DNA from: Ascarosepion bandense
Lineage: Eukaryota > Mollusca > Cephalopoda > Sepiida > Sepiidae
DNA: 64,000 nt
Reading direction: 5' to 3'
Assembly (NCBI GenBank): GCA_037127315.1
Contig: JBBBDQ010001269.1
Location: 1,987,001 to 2,051,000 of the forward strand
The position numbers and the translations under genes are program-made. This document shows, in pieces, positions 31,201 through 43,055 of this stretch. The stretch's first letter is position 1, and every line of letters starts with the position of its first letter. Under the pieces are notes generated by a model. That model was not told where the DNA came from and did not search any database. It worked only from the letters and a program-made list of their open reading frames with translations.

Positions 31201-31880
31201 CAAAAGCTAAAGTTAGGATCTCAAGAAACGATAAACCTTTATAGTATTAACAAACACTCTTACCTCAAATTTTGCTTTTATTTCATACTACAAACTGGGA
31301 TTTAATTAAAGTTGTATATAAAAAAGAGATTTCCTAAATTTTAAATTAAGATTGAATATAAAACATATATTAATTATAAAAACTAAATTTAAATACAAAA
31401 GTTTTTGTAGTCGTATACTTCACTAATACAGATATGTTTACCAAATAGTAATTCCTATCGCCTTTTAAGCGCATATTCTCCTACTTCCCCTACCCCATAT
31501 ACATTTCTATTTTTTTCTCTTTGTTAAACCCAAACGACTAGCCATAAAGGCTGTAAAGAACCATACCTTATTTTCTACTGTTAAATCTGTCTATAAAATT
31601 TTCAACACGTCTATTAATTACCTCTATCCTCTACCTCTCCCCTCTTTTTGTTCAAATTCTAATTTGCAATTTACAATTCTGATTTCCCATTTTCCACCCT
31701 ATCTACCTCTCACACATAATTCGCCAATATAAGATAAATAGTTTTCCATTTTCTTTTCACATTACCTGATGAGACATTGTCCTTTCAATGTCGAAACAAA
31801 ATGTACACTTTGTAGTAGATGATAATTTGTACATGTTCTAAACTATATAATTTAATCTATATTTAAAATAATATAGTCTT
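31201..31880 (+). mobile_element. Penelope-like element 3' untranslated end
   Basis: Non-coding AT-rich sequence after the nuclease, carrying a hammerhead-like motif at 31762-31818. The end of the element is taken near 31860 because similarity to the second copy (44115-44280) fades there. Exact ends and target duplication were not found. Confidence 0.6.
31762..31818 (+). ncRNA. Hammerhead-ribozyme-like motif 1 (Penelope-like element)
   Basis: Core CTGATGA (31766-31772) and GAAAC (31793-31797) flank a perfect 7-bp helix II (GACATTG/CAATGTC). Helix III is ACAAA/TTTGT (31796-31800 with 31809-31813), followed by A as the cleavage-site base (triplet GTA). Helix I is GTAG pairing with TTAC upstream, with one G-U. 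The layout is open at helix I (type I). Hammerheads are known in Penelope-like elements. Activity is not shown. Confidence 0.75.
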
Positions 31881-32874
31881 ACTATTGAAGGGATAAAGTT
31901 ATTTTAATTTCTACTACTGAAATACAAGGGGAGGAGCAGAAAGGTAATCTTGTATTTTTTCAATATAAAAAGGAAACACTTTTTAAAAATAAATAAAAAT
32001 AATTTCTTTTTATTTTCATAATAATATTTTATTCTATATTTTATTTTAATAAAAGTAAAATAAAATATTTTTAGAGCCCCTTTAATACAATATCTATTTT
32101 TTTTTAAATTTGGCTTCTGTATCCGAAAATCTACTCCGAAGTGTACAATAAAAATGCAAAAATCTCTTATATAATTTAATTTGAAAAGCTTTTCATTGTT
32201 TAAATACATAATAAATGTCAATGACATTATAATCTGATGCAAAAAACTTCGATTAATAATGAAATTTAAAAAGAATTGTTTTAATTCTTTTTAATTATAA
32301 TACTTTATAAAGTTTCAAAAATATTTTTAAAAAATCATCATTGTTTTGTTGCAGTTAAAAGTTTTATTTAAGAATTGATGATTACGTTGCCTGTAAAAAA
32401 TTGAAAAGTATAACAAAAATCGTTGGGCCTTCATATTTTAAAAATAATTTAATATTTTTGTGTGCATTTGAAGTTTTTTGTATAGTAATTTCTATGTGCA
32501 AATTAAAAGGTTGGAGTTTCCTGTCTTAGCCGAAAACATTGTACAATTTTGTCACTTATAAACGCCATACACTTTTATCTCTAATCAGGAACCTGTCAAA
32601 AAGTTGATTGACGGCGGACAGGTCAAAAGGTTCTATTCTGTGATTTAGAAATCGTTTTATTCTAAATTTTACGCTATAAATAAGTTATACTTATGTAAAT
32701 CAGATTAATTTAACTGAAAAATGTTTTTAAAAATAATGTATCACACATATATATCTTATTTTGGCAAGATTTTTAAATCCGAGAATTAACTTTTCTTTAC
32801 AAATGTATCTATCGCACAGAAATGGCAACAAAATTCAAAAATTGAAAAAAATCTCAAATTTTTATATTCCAATC
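31881..32874. other. AT-rich stretch, no gene
   Basis: A 112-codon minus-strand frame at 31904-32239 is Lys/Phe/Ile-rich, as expected from AT-rich noise, and is not called. Confidence 0.5.
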
Positions 32875-33006
32875 AATATAATCTATGCTTGAAATAAACC
32901 AAAGAGTATTTTACTTACTGGCAATAGTAGATTTAATTATTTAGCTTTCATTTAAACTAAAATAAATATTTCAAGAAAACCTTCAAAAATTCATTTTAAA
33001 AGTAAC
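32875..33006 (+). repeat. 132-bp duplicate of 30325-30456
   Basis: Same orientation, 2.4 kb downstream of the source. Homology starts and stops sharply on both sides, and the flanks are unrelated. Confidence 0.9.
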
Positions 33007-33442
33007 TATGCATTTTTTTTTTTTTTGCGTTTTAGTGGAGGTACCTACCATTTTTGTAATAGTCAGTACATTCACTTTTATAGTTTAGAATGTTTCTGTT
33101 AGTCGTTTTTTCTATATAGGTAGTTAGTACGATTCTATTAGCGTCGAATTGTTAACGTATTATTATTATTCGTGTCTATCAATACAGAAAAAGGGATTTT
33201 ATTAAGTGAAGTTAAGAACTGAGTTTTTCTTTAATATTCTTGTAGTCCAATTATTTAATCATTCATTTAAAAGAAAAGTCTATGTTTTTCATAAAAGAAA
33301 ACTAAAATAATAAGCCACTGTTAGAGAGCGAACCCGGGGTAAGAGCTTTCATAAAACTTAGTAACTGTTAGTGAAAAGAATGGACTGCGCTAATGTAGAC
33401 TCGCTATTGTCTCTACAATGGACTGAGCCGACGCTGTCTCGC

Positions 33443-33445
<3 letters not shown>
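33007..33445. other. No gene recognised
   Basis: AT-rich sequence. The phrase ATGGACTG(C/A) with GCTATTGTCTCTAC recurs loosely at 33380-33445 (GACTCGCTATTGTC, GCTGTCTCGCTATT), a short local repeat. Confidence 0.4.
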
Positions 33446-33492
<47 letters not shown>

Positions 33493-33511
33493 TCTCTATG
33501 AACAAGGCAGG

Positions 33512-33601
<90 letters not shown>
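33446..33601. repeat. (CT)n, (TA)n and (TG)n microsatellites
   Basis: CT run at about 33449-33498, TA run at about 33517-33543, TG runs at about 33543-33600 with one TTCG interruption. Confidence 0.95.
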
Positions 33602-33806
33602 TGTGAGAGATTATTTTTACTGTGCATTATCTCCTATTAATATAAATGTTATTTTTAGCGTGCGCACATATTTCAGCTGCTATTACTGAATTTTGTAATT
33701 TTAATAAAAATGAAATTTATCATAAAAACACAAACATGAATCACAATTCAAATACGTGTACCAATCAAAAATATTATTATATAATAATAATAGGAAATAT
33801 TTACAT

Positions 33807-33808
<2 letters not shown>

Positions 33809-33875
<67 letters not shown>

Positions 33876-33886
33876 CAGAGAGAGAG
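33809..33886. repeat. (CA)n(TA)n microsatellite
   Basis: CA run at about 33811-33855, TA run to about 33875, then a short GA run. Confidence 0.95.
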
Positions 33887-33904
33887 TTTCTGATGAATAA
33901 ATTG

Positions 33905-34600
33905 TCTAAATAACACAAAGTAAAAATAACACTGACATCTCATTTTCACAGATATATTTACCAAAATAAAAAATATCTTGAAATGCTAAAGAGTAAATTT
34001 ATTCAATAAAATCGCTATCTACTTCAACAACGGTCTCCAGAGGACTTCAGAATCTACTGCGTCTGTTCTAGTTGGTCGTCTTGTTGGAGTTTGTGAAAGC
34101 TACCATAATCTTTGCCTTCAGTTAATCTTTGATGTTGCAAGGAGTTTGCTGCCGTCTATTCAAAACACATAATGAACAAGGGGGTTGTAATCTGGGAAGC
34201 AAGGTGATTAGATGTGTGATCTGGTCGCAGATAACAGGCCAGATTGGGTTTTCCTGCTTGTGTGACATGGGGCAGAGTTCTATTGCCAAACTACAGGATC
34301 TTTCAGCAGCAACCCTCTTGACCCAGTGCATCAGTAAAGTATTTGATGTAGATCTACGTGTTGAATATTAGGCCCTCACCAATAGATTGGAGAGATCTTC
34401 TCATGTCCGAACGACCAGAGTGAGATTTCCCAGATGCCTTACCTTCGTAATTACAATTAGACTCGTACATCTCTTTTCGAATCTTAGTATTAGAGCTTCC
34501 GGTGCGAATGCCAAGCAGTATGGCATGTCATTTCAGAATTTCTGGCCGAGTCAATTGTGTCATGATGTTCTTTTTCGCAAAGACGTTGTCTAACTGACCC
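33905..34600 (-). pseudogene. Tc1/mariner-superfamily transposase relic, copy 3
   Basis: The most complete of three copies. On the minus strand, a GKSHSGRSDMRRSL region (about 34385-34450) resembles the GRPRS linker that follows the DNA-binding domain of such transposases. A block with SHKQENPIWPV is at about 34220-34275. The C-terminal LKAKIMVAF region ends in DSDFIE and a stop (about 34000-34120). The central part is deleted and frames are broken, so it is inactive. Confidence 0.6.
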
Positions 34601-34634
34601 TAATAAACGACTAGTCAAAAATATGCAATTACAC

Positions 34635-34713
34635 TCTCTCGGTCACTCCTCTCTCTTTTTCTCTCTCTCTCTCTTTCTCTCTCTTTGTGTGTGTATATAT
34701 ATATATATATATA
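34635..34713. repeat. (CT)n(TG)n(TA)n microsatellite
   Basis: CT-rich at 34642-34685, then a short TG run and TA run to 34713. Confidence 0.9.
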
Positions 34714-35251
34714 TAAAAATTAAAATTTATCTCAATAAACTTAATAATACCTCTAACAATATTGATAATTGTCGTGGACCCGGTTAAGAAGCCCAGCAAG
34801 AAATAATACAACAACCAAAATAGAAAATAACGATATATATTAAACACAGCAAAATACAAATACGCGGAACTTTGTTAGTAGAACAATAAATACGGGTTAA
34901 AAAGTAATACTAGAACTGGGACTGGCAATGGCTATCCCTGCCTATCGTTCTCTGCTAATCTGCTGAACTCTCTGAGTTCTCTGACTCTTGGCTTATCTCT
35001 AATCTGCTCTCCTTTTGTGAGGGGAAGTATATGTAGTTGTAGGAAGAAATCAAACCGTTGAATGGGTAATACTACCATGACAATAATATTAATGATAATA
35101 GTGTACGTCAAAACAAACATAATGCTATTAACTTATACTATTGCAACTAAATGCATAATAATTACAAATATGATAAAAAACACTCAAAAACATAATAGGT
35201 AGAAATGTTAAACTAATTAGTAATAATTAATACCCCCACTAATCAATGAAT
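34714..35251 (-). repeat. Possible LTR-like sequence (weak)
   Basis: On the minus strand the block ends CTTCTTAACCGGGTCCACGA then CA (about 34772-34800), a style of ending seen in LTRs, and contains AGCAGATTAGCAGAGAACGA upstream. No second LTR, primer site or coding region was found. Otherwise no gene in this stretch. Confidence 0.25.
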
Positions 35252-37105
35252 GAAGTTCTCACCTCCCCAGCCGACAAGGCTGATTGCTTTGCCCGTAGAT
35301 TCTCAACCAATTCGACACTGGACTCGTTAGGAATACCTACACCAGACTTCCCACCCAGAACTTAGGCTCAACTAAATAACGTCCACATAACACCCTCGCT
35401 GGTCGCCAAGATAATTGCCAAACTTGACCCACACAAAGCGAGCGGCGGTGACGGAATCCCAGTCATAGTACTGAAGAAATGTGCCCTAGAACTCTCCTCT
35501 GTCCTCTCTAAACTCTATAACCTCTGCCTATCTGCTTCCTACTTTCCTGCCTGTTGGAAGTCCTCCTGCGTAGTTCCTATATTTAAGAATTCTGGCGAAC
35601 CCTCAGACCCCGCCAATTACCGTCCTATTAGTCTCCTTCCAATCTTTGGCAAAGTTTTCGAAGCCATTATCAACGCCGAGGTGATTCAGCATCTTATGGC
35701 CAACGGGCTTCTCTCTGACAAACAGTACGGGTTTCGCTTCACCAGGTCTACTGCTGATATGATAACGACCATTACCGAGTACATATACCAGGCACTCGAC
35801 AAGAATGGTGAAGCCCGAACCGTTGCCTTGGATATCTCCAAAGCATTCGACAGGTTCTGGCATGCTGGCCTCTTGTGCAAACTGCGGAGCTATGGGATAA
35901 CTGGACATCTGTTTGACCTCATCCAGTCTTTCCTCTCTGACCGCACATTGAAGGTGGTATTAAATGGGCATGCCTCCCAAAACTACCATACGAACGCGGG
36001 CGTCCCTCAAGGTTCCATCCTAGGTCCCACGCTCTTTTTGATCTACATTAATGATCTCCCCGACACCATTAGATCCCAAGTTGGCATGTATGCCGACGAC
36101 ACAACAATCTACTCTCGCATCGATCAGAAACCAGGTCTGGACGACAAAGTGAACCTCGCTACCGTACTTGAAAGGGACCTCTAATCCGTAGTGGCCTGGG
36201 GTAGGAAATGGCTGGTAAATTTCAATGCCTCTAAAACAAAGCTGTTATCAACTAACCACGATAGACAATCGCATCTACCTCCCATTAGCATGGGACAGGC
36301 TAGCCTCCCAGAGAGTAAAATACTACGCCTCCTTGGCCTTACACTCTCGGCGGACCTCAAATGGAATTACTATATTGAATCCATTGCCAAATCTGCTGCT
36401 ATGAAAGTCGGTTCCCTGTGCAGGGCCCGGAAATTTTTCCCACCTGAATCTATTCTGCACATATACAAATCTACCATCCGTCCGTGTATTGAATATTGCT
36501 GCCATATCTGGTCGGGTGCCCCTGCTGCTCTCCTTGGGCTTCTTGATAAAATACAAAGGAGGATCTGTAACGTGGTTGATACTGACTTGGCAGACCGACT
36601 GCAGCCGCTCTCTCACCGGCGTGATGTGGCTTCCCTGTGCCTCTTCTACAAATACTTTCATGTCTTCTGCTCCGATGAGCTTAGATCACTGGTGCCGCCT
36701 AAGCACGAATTTACACGAGATACTAGATTAGCAACTAGGTCCCACCCTTTTACAGTTAAACAAATGAGATGTAACCGTAAATTCTACTCCAACAGCTTCT
36801 TTTCTCGCGCTTCCCGCCTGTGGAACTCCCTTCCACATGTCTGCTTTCCCGACAGTTACAATCTCCAGGTGTTTAAATGTAGGGTCAATAGACACCTCCT
36901 ATCACACTAACTCCCAACTATTCTCAGAACACTCTCATCTACCCAACCCTCATTCTCAGTATCCTTACCCGCCTATCACCCACCCTCTGACATTTCCTAT
37001 ATTTAATCAGCCTTTCTCCACTCTACGTAGCCCCCTGCACAGTAGTGGCAGTGACATGCCTTGCTCGGGGTGAAACGCTTATAAAAAAAAATAAATAAAA
37101 AAATA
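35252..37105 (+). mobile_element. Jockey/CR1-superfamily LINE, longest copy (RT to 3' end)
   Basis: A single frame runs from at least 35252 to the TAA at 36908-36910 with only two internal stops (35363-35365, 36182-36184). RT blocks: DPHKASGGDGIP (about 35426-35460), NYRPISLLPIFGKVFE (about 35618-35665), LSDKQYGFR, VALDISKAFDRFWH with the first Asp (about 35822-35863), AGVPQGSILGP and MYADDTTIY with the catalytic DD (about 36086-36112). The post-RT region ends WNSLPHVCFPDSYNLQVFKC. The endonuclease domain is absent (5' truncation). The 3' tail with CAGTAGTGGCAGTGACATGC lies at 37030-37105. The two stops make it a recently dead copy. Confidence 0.9.
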
Positions 37106-37134
37106 AACAAATTAATATGTTATAAAATATTTAA

Positions 37135-37730
37135 AACAATTGACCTCATCATCTCTAATAGCCCTACAGCCACACAACTAAATCCTCTAAAGAAAACCAA
37201 TGTAGTGCATCAATTTACATGCCCGTTCAGATATTGTATCCCAGGTACTAATAATAAACCAACTACATATATTGGTTTTACTTCAACCACGCTCTCCCGT
37301 TGACTTCCATGCCACCTTTCTGATCATAGTTCAATTAAACAATATTTGTTAGAAAAACATAGCCACATATGTAATATTAGACAGATTTTTTCGATAACAC
37401 AATAATACTCACACATACACACAGTAAATCAAAGCAAACCACACTCAATATAATCACATTTCAATCTAGTCACAACATGTTACATTGCATTTAAGCATAT
37501 GGTTCTGTTGCTAACATTTCGGTCTGTCACATGGTGTGACGTCATAGAACCGCATTAAAAATTTACGCCATGCGTCTGCTATTCGGTGATGTTATCGTCG
37601 CATAGCAATTTTTTATGTTAACGCAATGTATCATTTTCTATGGTGGGTGTCTTAATGTTAACATCCCTGTAACCTCTCTGAAGATGGCTCATATGAGCCA
37701 CAAGCTTTGAAGCAGCATAATAAAAAAATA
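37135..37730 (+). mobile_element. Penelope-like element fragment: GIY-YIG end and 3' tail
   Basis: The plus frame reads KKTNVVHQFTCPFRYC, then TTYIGFTSTTLSR, a stop, and HLSDHSSIKQYLLEKHS (about 37190-37365). This is the GIY-YIG nuclease of Penelope-like elements, a different subfamily from 29798-31200. At 37683-37705 the motif CTGAAGATGGCTC...GAGCCACAAG has a perfect 6-bp stem and resembles a decayed hammerhead helix II. The tail is A-rich. Confidence 0.75.
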
Positions 37731-37983
37731 TCCAAATGTTGGGCAATTTTTGTCTTTATTTTTACCGGAAATTACAGACAAAATTCGTTGTTTAGAACGG
37801 TTAACGATTAAACATAACAGACATTCATTGTTTGTTGTATTTAACAATATATCCTTAGAAGAAACTATATATATTGAGAATATTTTTCGACTCATCCCCT
37901 TTTTCTGCTAATGAAGAGAAATGCACTGTCGGAGACATTTCCAACTTATTAACAATGTCAAACAATTGTCATGTATATCTACT
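37731..37983. other. No gene recognised
   Basis: AT-rich sequence between a Penelope-like fragment and a SINE-II. Confidence 0.4.
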
Positions 37984-38165
37984 GTCAGTTAAGTGCCATA
38001 CGTGATACACGCTTTTAGGCAATCATGTCTCAAAAGAGACATGACTGACTGGGCAGAAGATTATCCCGCAGTAGGTTGCCATTGCTTTCTGCGGTAGACT
38101 GGTTGCCAGCCAAAGTTATAGAACCCAATCTGTCTTTTCATTTGACTCATAGCTAGAGAGAGAAG
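37984..38165 (-). mobile_element. SINE-II, partial copy
   Basis: The 3' half of the element on the minus strand: GTCAGTTAAGTGCCATACGT through ATTATCCCGCAGTAGGTTGC to the ACTCATAGCTA region. The tRNA-like head is missing. Confidence 0.85.
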
Positions 38166-38189
38166 TGATGTATTATAGTATTACATAGT

Positions 38190-38265
38190 AATTACTGGGG
38201 GATCAGTTTATTACTTCATAACAATAGAAAACCGATCCCCCACTTTATGACCAGTAGAAGCTTTA
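38190..38265. repeat. Short palindromic element P1
   Basis: GGGGGATCAGTTTATTA is paired with AACCGATCCCCCAC across about 25 bp. Related inverted elements occur at 53603-53655, 57362-57425 and 57640-57700. Confidence 0.6.
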
Positions 38266-38288
38266 ATCATGATTCCAACTATTATAAT

Positions 38289-38570
38289 CAGTCAGTCAGT
38301 TAAGCGCCATAGGCGATACACGCTTGGGCGATCATGTCTCGAAAGAGACATGACTGACTGGGCAGAAGATTATGCCGCAGTAGTTTGCTCAGGCTATAGA
38401 ACCTAATCTGTCCTATTATTTAACCCATAACTGGAAGGAAGAAACGGATTAATACCTTTCCCAAGTGTATTTGCGCGGAAGTGAATGCAAGGGATTCAAA
38501 TTGAATTTGAACTCGGCTACACGATTTATCGTTCCGAGTCGATATCCACTGCACCAAAATGCATATCTAC
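38289..38570 (-). mobile_element. SINE-II, near full-length copy
   Basis: Minus strand, from GTCAGTCAGTTAAGCGCCAT to the head complement GATATCCACTGCACC (about 38540-38560). Confidence 0.85.
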
Positions 38571-38689
38571 GGTAGCGAACGAATATTTATTGTAGCACTA
38601 TTCACTATTCATTTTTAACTGACGTAATGAGACAAGCTGACTAAATATTACATCATGCCAAAATACTATATAATGATTTTCTAAGCGCT

Positions 38690-38775
38690 GCGTGAATGGG
38701 ACACAAGGCCCAGTGTGAAGCAAAGAGTGAGGATGGAACTCATGATTCAGTCGTAACTTGGCTAAGAAATCAAGC
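38690..38775 (-). mobile_element. SINE-III-like tRNA head fragment
   Basis: On the minus strand a tRNA-like region with a decayed B-box (TGAGTTCCATCCTCAC) is followed by GGGCCTTGTGTCCC. The same order recurs at 50855-50955 and 53240-53330. Confidence 0.5.
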
Positions 38776-39065
38776 TTGCTAAGCCTTATACAATGTTGAA
38801 CAAACTAATCAAATCAAAACATGTCCATCGTTACATTCAATCAATATTAGAAGCTAGAATATCTATACCGACTGCAGCATCAAGGAATTCATCAATAGTA
38901 TTAAATGTCAAAGAATCAAAAATGGCATGACAGTGTATGAACATACACTGACAACTTTGTAAACTGATTTCTTTAAAACAAAAAAAAATAGTTTCATCAT
39001 AAATCAATGGCTGCAAATTGTTTGGCTTCAATTATTTTTTAGACTTGATGTTATTAAAGACTAGC

Positions 39066-39440
39066 AGTATAGCCCGGCGTTGCTCGGGTGTAATGAAAGA
39101 TTTAAAACTAATCCATGGTCCTGGAGTTCAGACTCTTTGGACGTTGGCACGAAAGACTAAAAAGCAATAGTCGTTTCCAGTTAAAACGAAAGACTGAAAG
39201 AAAAATGAATGGATGTAAGTCAAATTTTGATTTCCTGGTATCGATATCAAATAAGTTTTTTCGTCGTAAACTGAATATTGAAGGCTAAATAAGTCATCTG
39301 AATATATGGTATCATGGCTGAGACTAAGAACTACCATTATACCTACTTAGAGCCAAACTCGAAGCAAAAACTAAATTAAAAGGGCTGAAAAATTACAGAC
39401 ATATATGCAAATAAACAGACACACACACAAACAAACTTGC

Positions 39441-39478
<38 letters not shown>

Positions 39479-39806
39479 CGATTTTCTGCACTATTGTAAA
39501 AACTGCAACCTTGAAAATTCTGAATATCGTTTCTTAAGTCTTTGTCTATGAGTGTATCAAATTTGATTAAAATCGGACCACTCCTTCTATAACCCGATTT
39601 TTTCGATTATTGATCTTCGATATTTATCGGAGGTATCTCGACACAAGACATAACTAAGAACACTCGCAGACGCTTATAGTACAACTGTGCAAATTTTCAA
39701 GAAAATTGGTTCAGCCGTTTCGGAGTCTATACACACGAACACACACACAGACACACACACACAGACACACACAGACAAAGTTCCATTTATAAATATGTTT
39801 AGATTA
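39066..39806 (+). mobile_element. Interspersed repeat R1, copy 2
   Basis: Begins AGTATAGCCCGGCGTTGCTC and ends TTCCATTTATAAATATGTTT, as in copy 1 (283-1045), with closely matching internal sequence. It contains GGTTCAGCCGTTTCGGAGTC at 39709-39728, then CA-rich repeats. Comparison with copy 1 defines the element's ends. No open frame. Confidence 0.75.
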
Positions 39807-40160
39807 ATAAGTTTATCTGAATCTCCTGATAAAATAAAAAGGACGAAATCCGAAAGAATGAAAGGAAAAATCTTTCGAAACTTTGAAATTCAAACGCTTC
39901 ACACAGTTTAAAGCATATCACTAAATCTAATCAGAGATGAGAAGAGAAGGTGATCCGACTGTGGAAGATAACAAGGGAAACCCTTTGGAAGAAACAATGA
40001 ACTTCAGGCGTTGGAATTTAGAATAAAGTCTTAACTTCTAATGAGTACAAATGCAGGAACAGTTTCAGGCCATTGTTCTGATTATCCGATACCGCATTCT
40101 GTTGGGATTAAGTCAATGCATCCATTTCCATTGGGAAGACGGACACTTCATTTGCTGGTT
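39807..40160. other. No gene recognised
   Basis: Unique-looking sequence, possibly transitional between repeats. Confidence 0.4.
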
Positions 40161-40245
40161 ACACACACACACACACACACGTACACTCACATACACACAC
40201 ACACGCGCGCCAACGCACACATACACACACAGACATACATACATA
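40161..40245. repeat. CA-rich microsatellite
   Basis: (CA)n interrupted by GT, CG and TA units. Confidence 0.9.
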
Positions 40246-40373
40246 TTGTGTTGAAAAAGTCTGTAATTACGAGTGACATCTGTTTTGTTTTGAATAAAAC
40301 TGGTAGGAAATAATATCCGATTAGCAGTGTAGAAAATCCCTGTAATTTCTTCCGTAGATTTTAGTGGTGAAGG

Positions 40374-40898
40374 GTTAGGTCTATCCACGAAAATGTTAGG
40401 CGTCACAAGTTAGGTCTATCCACGAAAATGTTAGGCGTCACAAGTTAGGTCTATCCACGAAAATGTTAGGCGTCACAAGTTAGGTCTATCCACGAAACTG
40501 TTAGGCGTCACAAGTTAGGTCTATCCACGAAAATGTTAGGCGTCACAAGTTAGGTCTATCCACGAAAATGTTAGGCGTCACAAGTTAGGTCTATCCACGA
40601 AAATGTTAGGCGTCACAAGTTAGGTCTATCCACGAAACTGTTAGGCGTCACAAGTTAGGTCTATCCACGAAAATGTTAGGCGTCACAAGTTAGGTCTATC
40701 CACGAAAATGTTAGGCGTCACAAGTTAGGTCTATCCACGAAAATGTTAGGCGTCACAAGTTAGGTCTATCCACGAAAATGTTAGGCGTCACAAGTTAGGT
40801 CTATCCACGAAACTGTTAGGCGTCACAAGTTAGGTCTATCCACGAAAATGTTAGGCGTCACAAGTTAGGTCTATCCACGAAAATGTTAGGCGTCACAA
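40374..40898. repeat. 35-bp minisatellite, exactly 15 units
   Basis: The unit begins GTTAGGTCTATCCACGAAAA and ends GTTAGGCGTCACAA; 525 bp in total. Units are identical except for one site, where units 4, 8 and 13 read GAAACTG in place of GAAAATG. GTTAGG occurs twice per unit. Confidence 0.98.
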
Positions 40899-41044
40899 TA
40901 CCAACAACGTGCTGAGGTTTGGTTATCAAGTTATATATTCAGTGTGTATTAAATATTATATTCTAGTTATAAAGAATTATTCAACTTTCTACTTTAATAA
41001 TACCTCCAAATATCTCTATTTGATATTCTCATGTATTTCGACAG

Positions 41045-41517
41045 TGGTGCCGATATATTATGTGGCCCTACCTCTTTGATTCTCATATATTATATGGCCT
41101 ACCTCTTTGATTCTGATACAGTATGTGGCCTACCTCTTTGACTCTGATATAGTATGCGGCGCTACCCTTTTGATTCTGATATAGTATGTAGCCTACCACT
41201 TTGAATCAGATATAGTATGTGGCACTACCTCATTGATTCTGTTATAGTATGTAGGCTATCTCTTTGATTCTGATATAGTATGTGACCCTATCTCTTTGAT
41301 TCTGTTATAGTATGTGGCCTGACTCTTTGATTCTGGTATAGTATGTGGCCTGACTCTTTGATTCTGATATAGTATGTGGCCTACTTCTTGGATTCTGATA
41401 TAGTATGTGGCCTGACTCTTTTATTTTGATATATTATGTGCCTGTACCTCTTTGATTCTAATATAGTATCTGGCCTATCTCTTTGATTCTGATATAGTAT
41501 GTGGCCTACCCGTTTTG
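41045..41517. repeat. Degenerate minisatellite, unit about 31 bp
   Basis: About 15 units of the form CTCTTTGATTCTGATATAGT followed by ATGTGGCCTAC, with frequent substitutions and one-base length changes. It is more diverged than the 35-bp array 150 bp upstream and so probably older. Confidence 0.95.
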
Positions 41518-43055
41518 AATATGTCCTCTCTCAGTAAGAGTATATTCATAGATATAACACTATTTTAGCACAACGGAGCAAAAGAAATTATTATTAGTTG
41601 TACTAATAATTGTTCAGATTAATTGTTCCAGAATGAGCAGTAGGAAAAATAAACCTAATAGACAATAAAATTATTTATTCGCTTGCAATATGAACGCAGC
41701 TAATGAATTATGAACAGAGAAAATATTGCAAAATGAAATATTGAAAACTAACTGAGTATAGAAGTGAATTAAAAACATTTGCAGGTATAGGCAGCAGGTC
41801 AGACGAGGTCATTGCATGATTACATTGGCTAGAGATTAGATTTGCATTAACACCCAGCGTCAGTCATGTCTTCGACCCTTGAATTTGGAATAAATATAAA
41901 AACAGGGCCCGGAGGAGGTCACAAAAAGAGAGTGCCAAGAAAGAGTCCAACTGAGTCTAGTCAGCTTCCGGCCCAGAGAGATAAGCTGCCATGACGTTGG
42001 GCGCAGACCGACCAAAAGAGTTAAAGTCAAACAATGAACCAACCAGAGTTAAAGACTAACTAGAAGACTTACCGCCACCTACGACATACAGAGACATTCC
42101 TTCAGCAGTTTCCGTAAAGCTTCGGGGTAAAGCGAATAAGACATTTTGAATCGTCACAAACTTGAAAACTCCGATTGGAGTGGACAGACATTAGCAACCA
42201 AAAGCTCGAATTAATGTTAAGAAGACGAACACTACTCTTAGACGAAACTTCCGCTCCGTTGCAGAGATAATGTATTGGCGATTGTTACATTCTATTTCTT
42301 TTTCTTTGTTTCTAAAGACTTTTTCTGCAACTTATTCAGGCATCATTCAATTTATTTTTGGTGACGTTCTCCTTAACCCAAATGTGCGCTCGCGTGTGTT
42401 GTGGTTCAACTTGGTAAAGAGACAGCTAGCAATGTTTCAGAGTGACTTCCTTGGGATCCAACTTCACAACGTCGGTGAGGAAGAACACTGCTGCAATAGT
42501 CGACTTGAAGACCAGCTACTGTGTCGAAGCCATCAACGACAAGAGGCCTGAGTCCTCGTCACATAAGGATTCGGCGAGTTATTGAAATTAATCATTTTCG
42601 TAGTCCGAACCCTAAACCTAATCGGACAGTTAGAATAATTCCTTATAATACGCTTTTAAAGATAGGTCACAAACTATATCAGTGACAGAATTTCGTAGGC
42701 CACATTCAAAGGTAAGCCGCTTGCTATACCTGCAACCCGACAATTTTACTTTCTATTTGTAAGTTGCATCCAGATGCAAAAATGGCGAAAAAAATTACTA
42801 ACAAAAGCTTGCATATCGTGTTGATACCTCGTTTTTTGAATACCAAACGCCTGTCACTTGCAATGACAGAACACGGAGAGTTGGGTTACTACATGGAAAA
42901 AGCCTTCTGATTTGAAGGCTCACCTTGATCACCGAAGAATCCCCCGTTTTAACTGTTGACATCATTTTCAACAAAATCTTCGTCCAGCGTTTCCGTGTTA
43001 TCGCCGTTCTTCATTTAGTATCAGTAGTTCACTCCTAAGTGCAGATTTAACCATA
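41518..43055. other. Unclassified; contains a diverged repeat at 42240-42560
   Basis: The stretch 42400-42560 on the minus strand resembles 1930-2040 on plus. A TATA-like AAATATAAAAAC lies at about 41892-41904. This could be part of an LTR, but no pair was found. No credible coding frame. Confidence 0.35.

Noticed and set aside
31904..32239. 112-aa minus-strand frame
   Set aside because: Phe/Lys/Ile/Tyr-rich composition expected from very AT-rich DNA; no family signature.
40374..40898. CRISPR array
   Set aside because: Regular 35-bp units but no unique spacers; a contiguous minisatellite in animal DNA.
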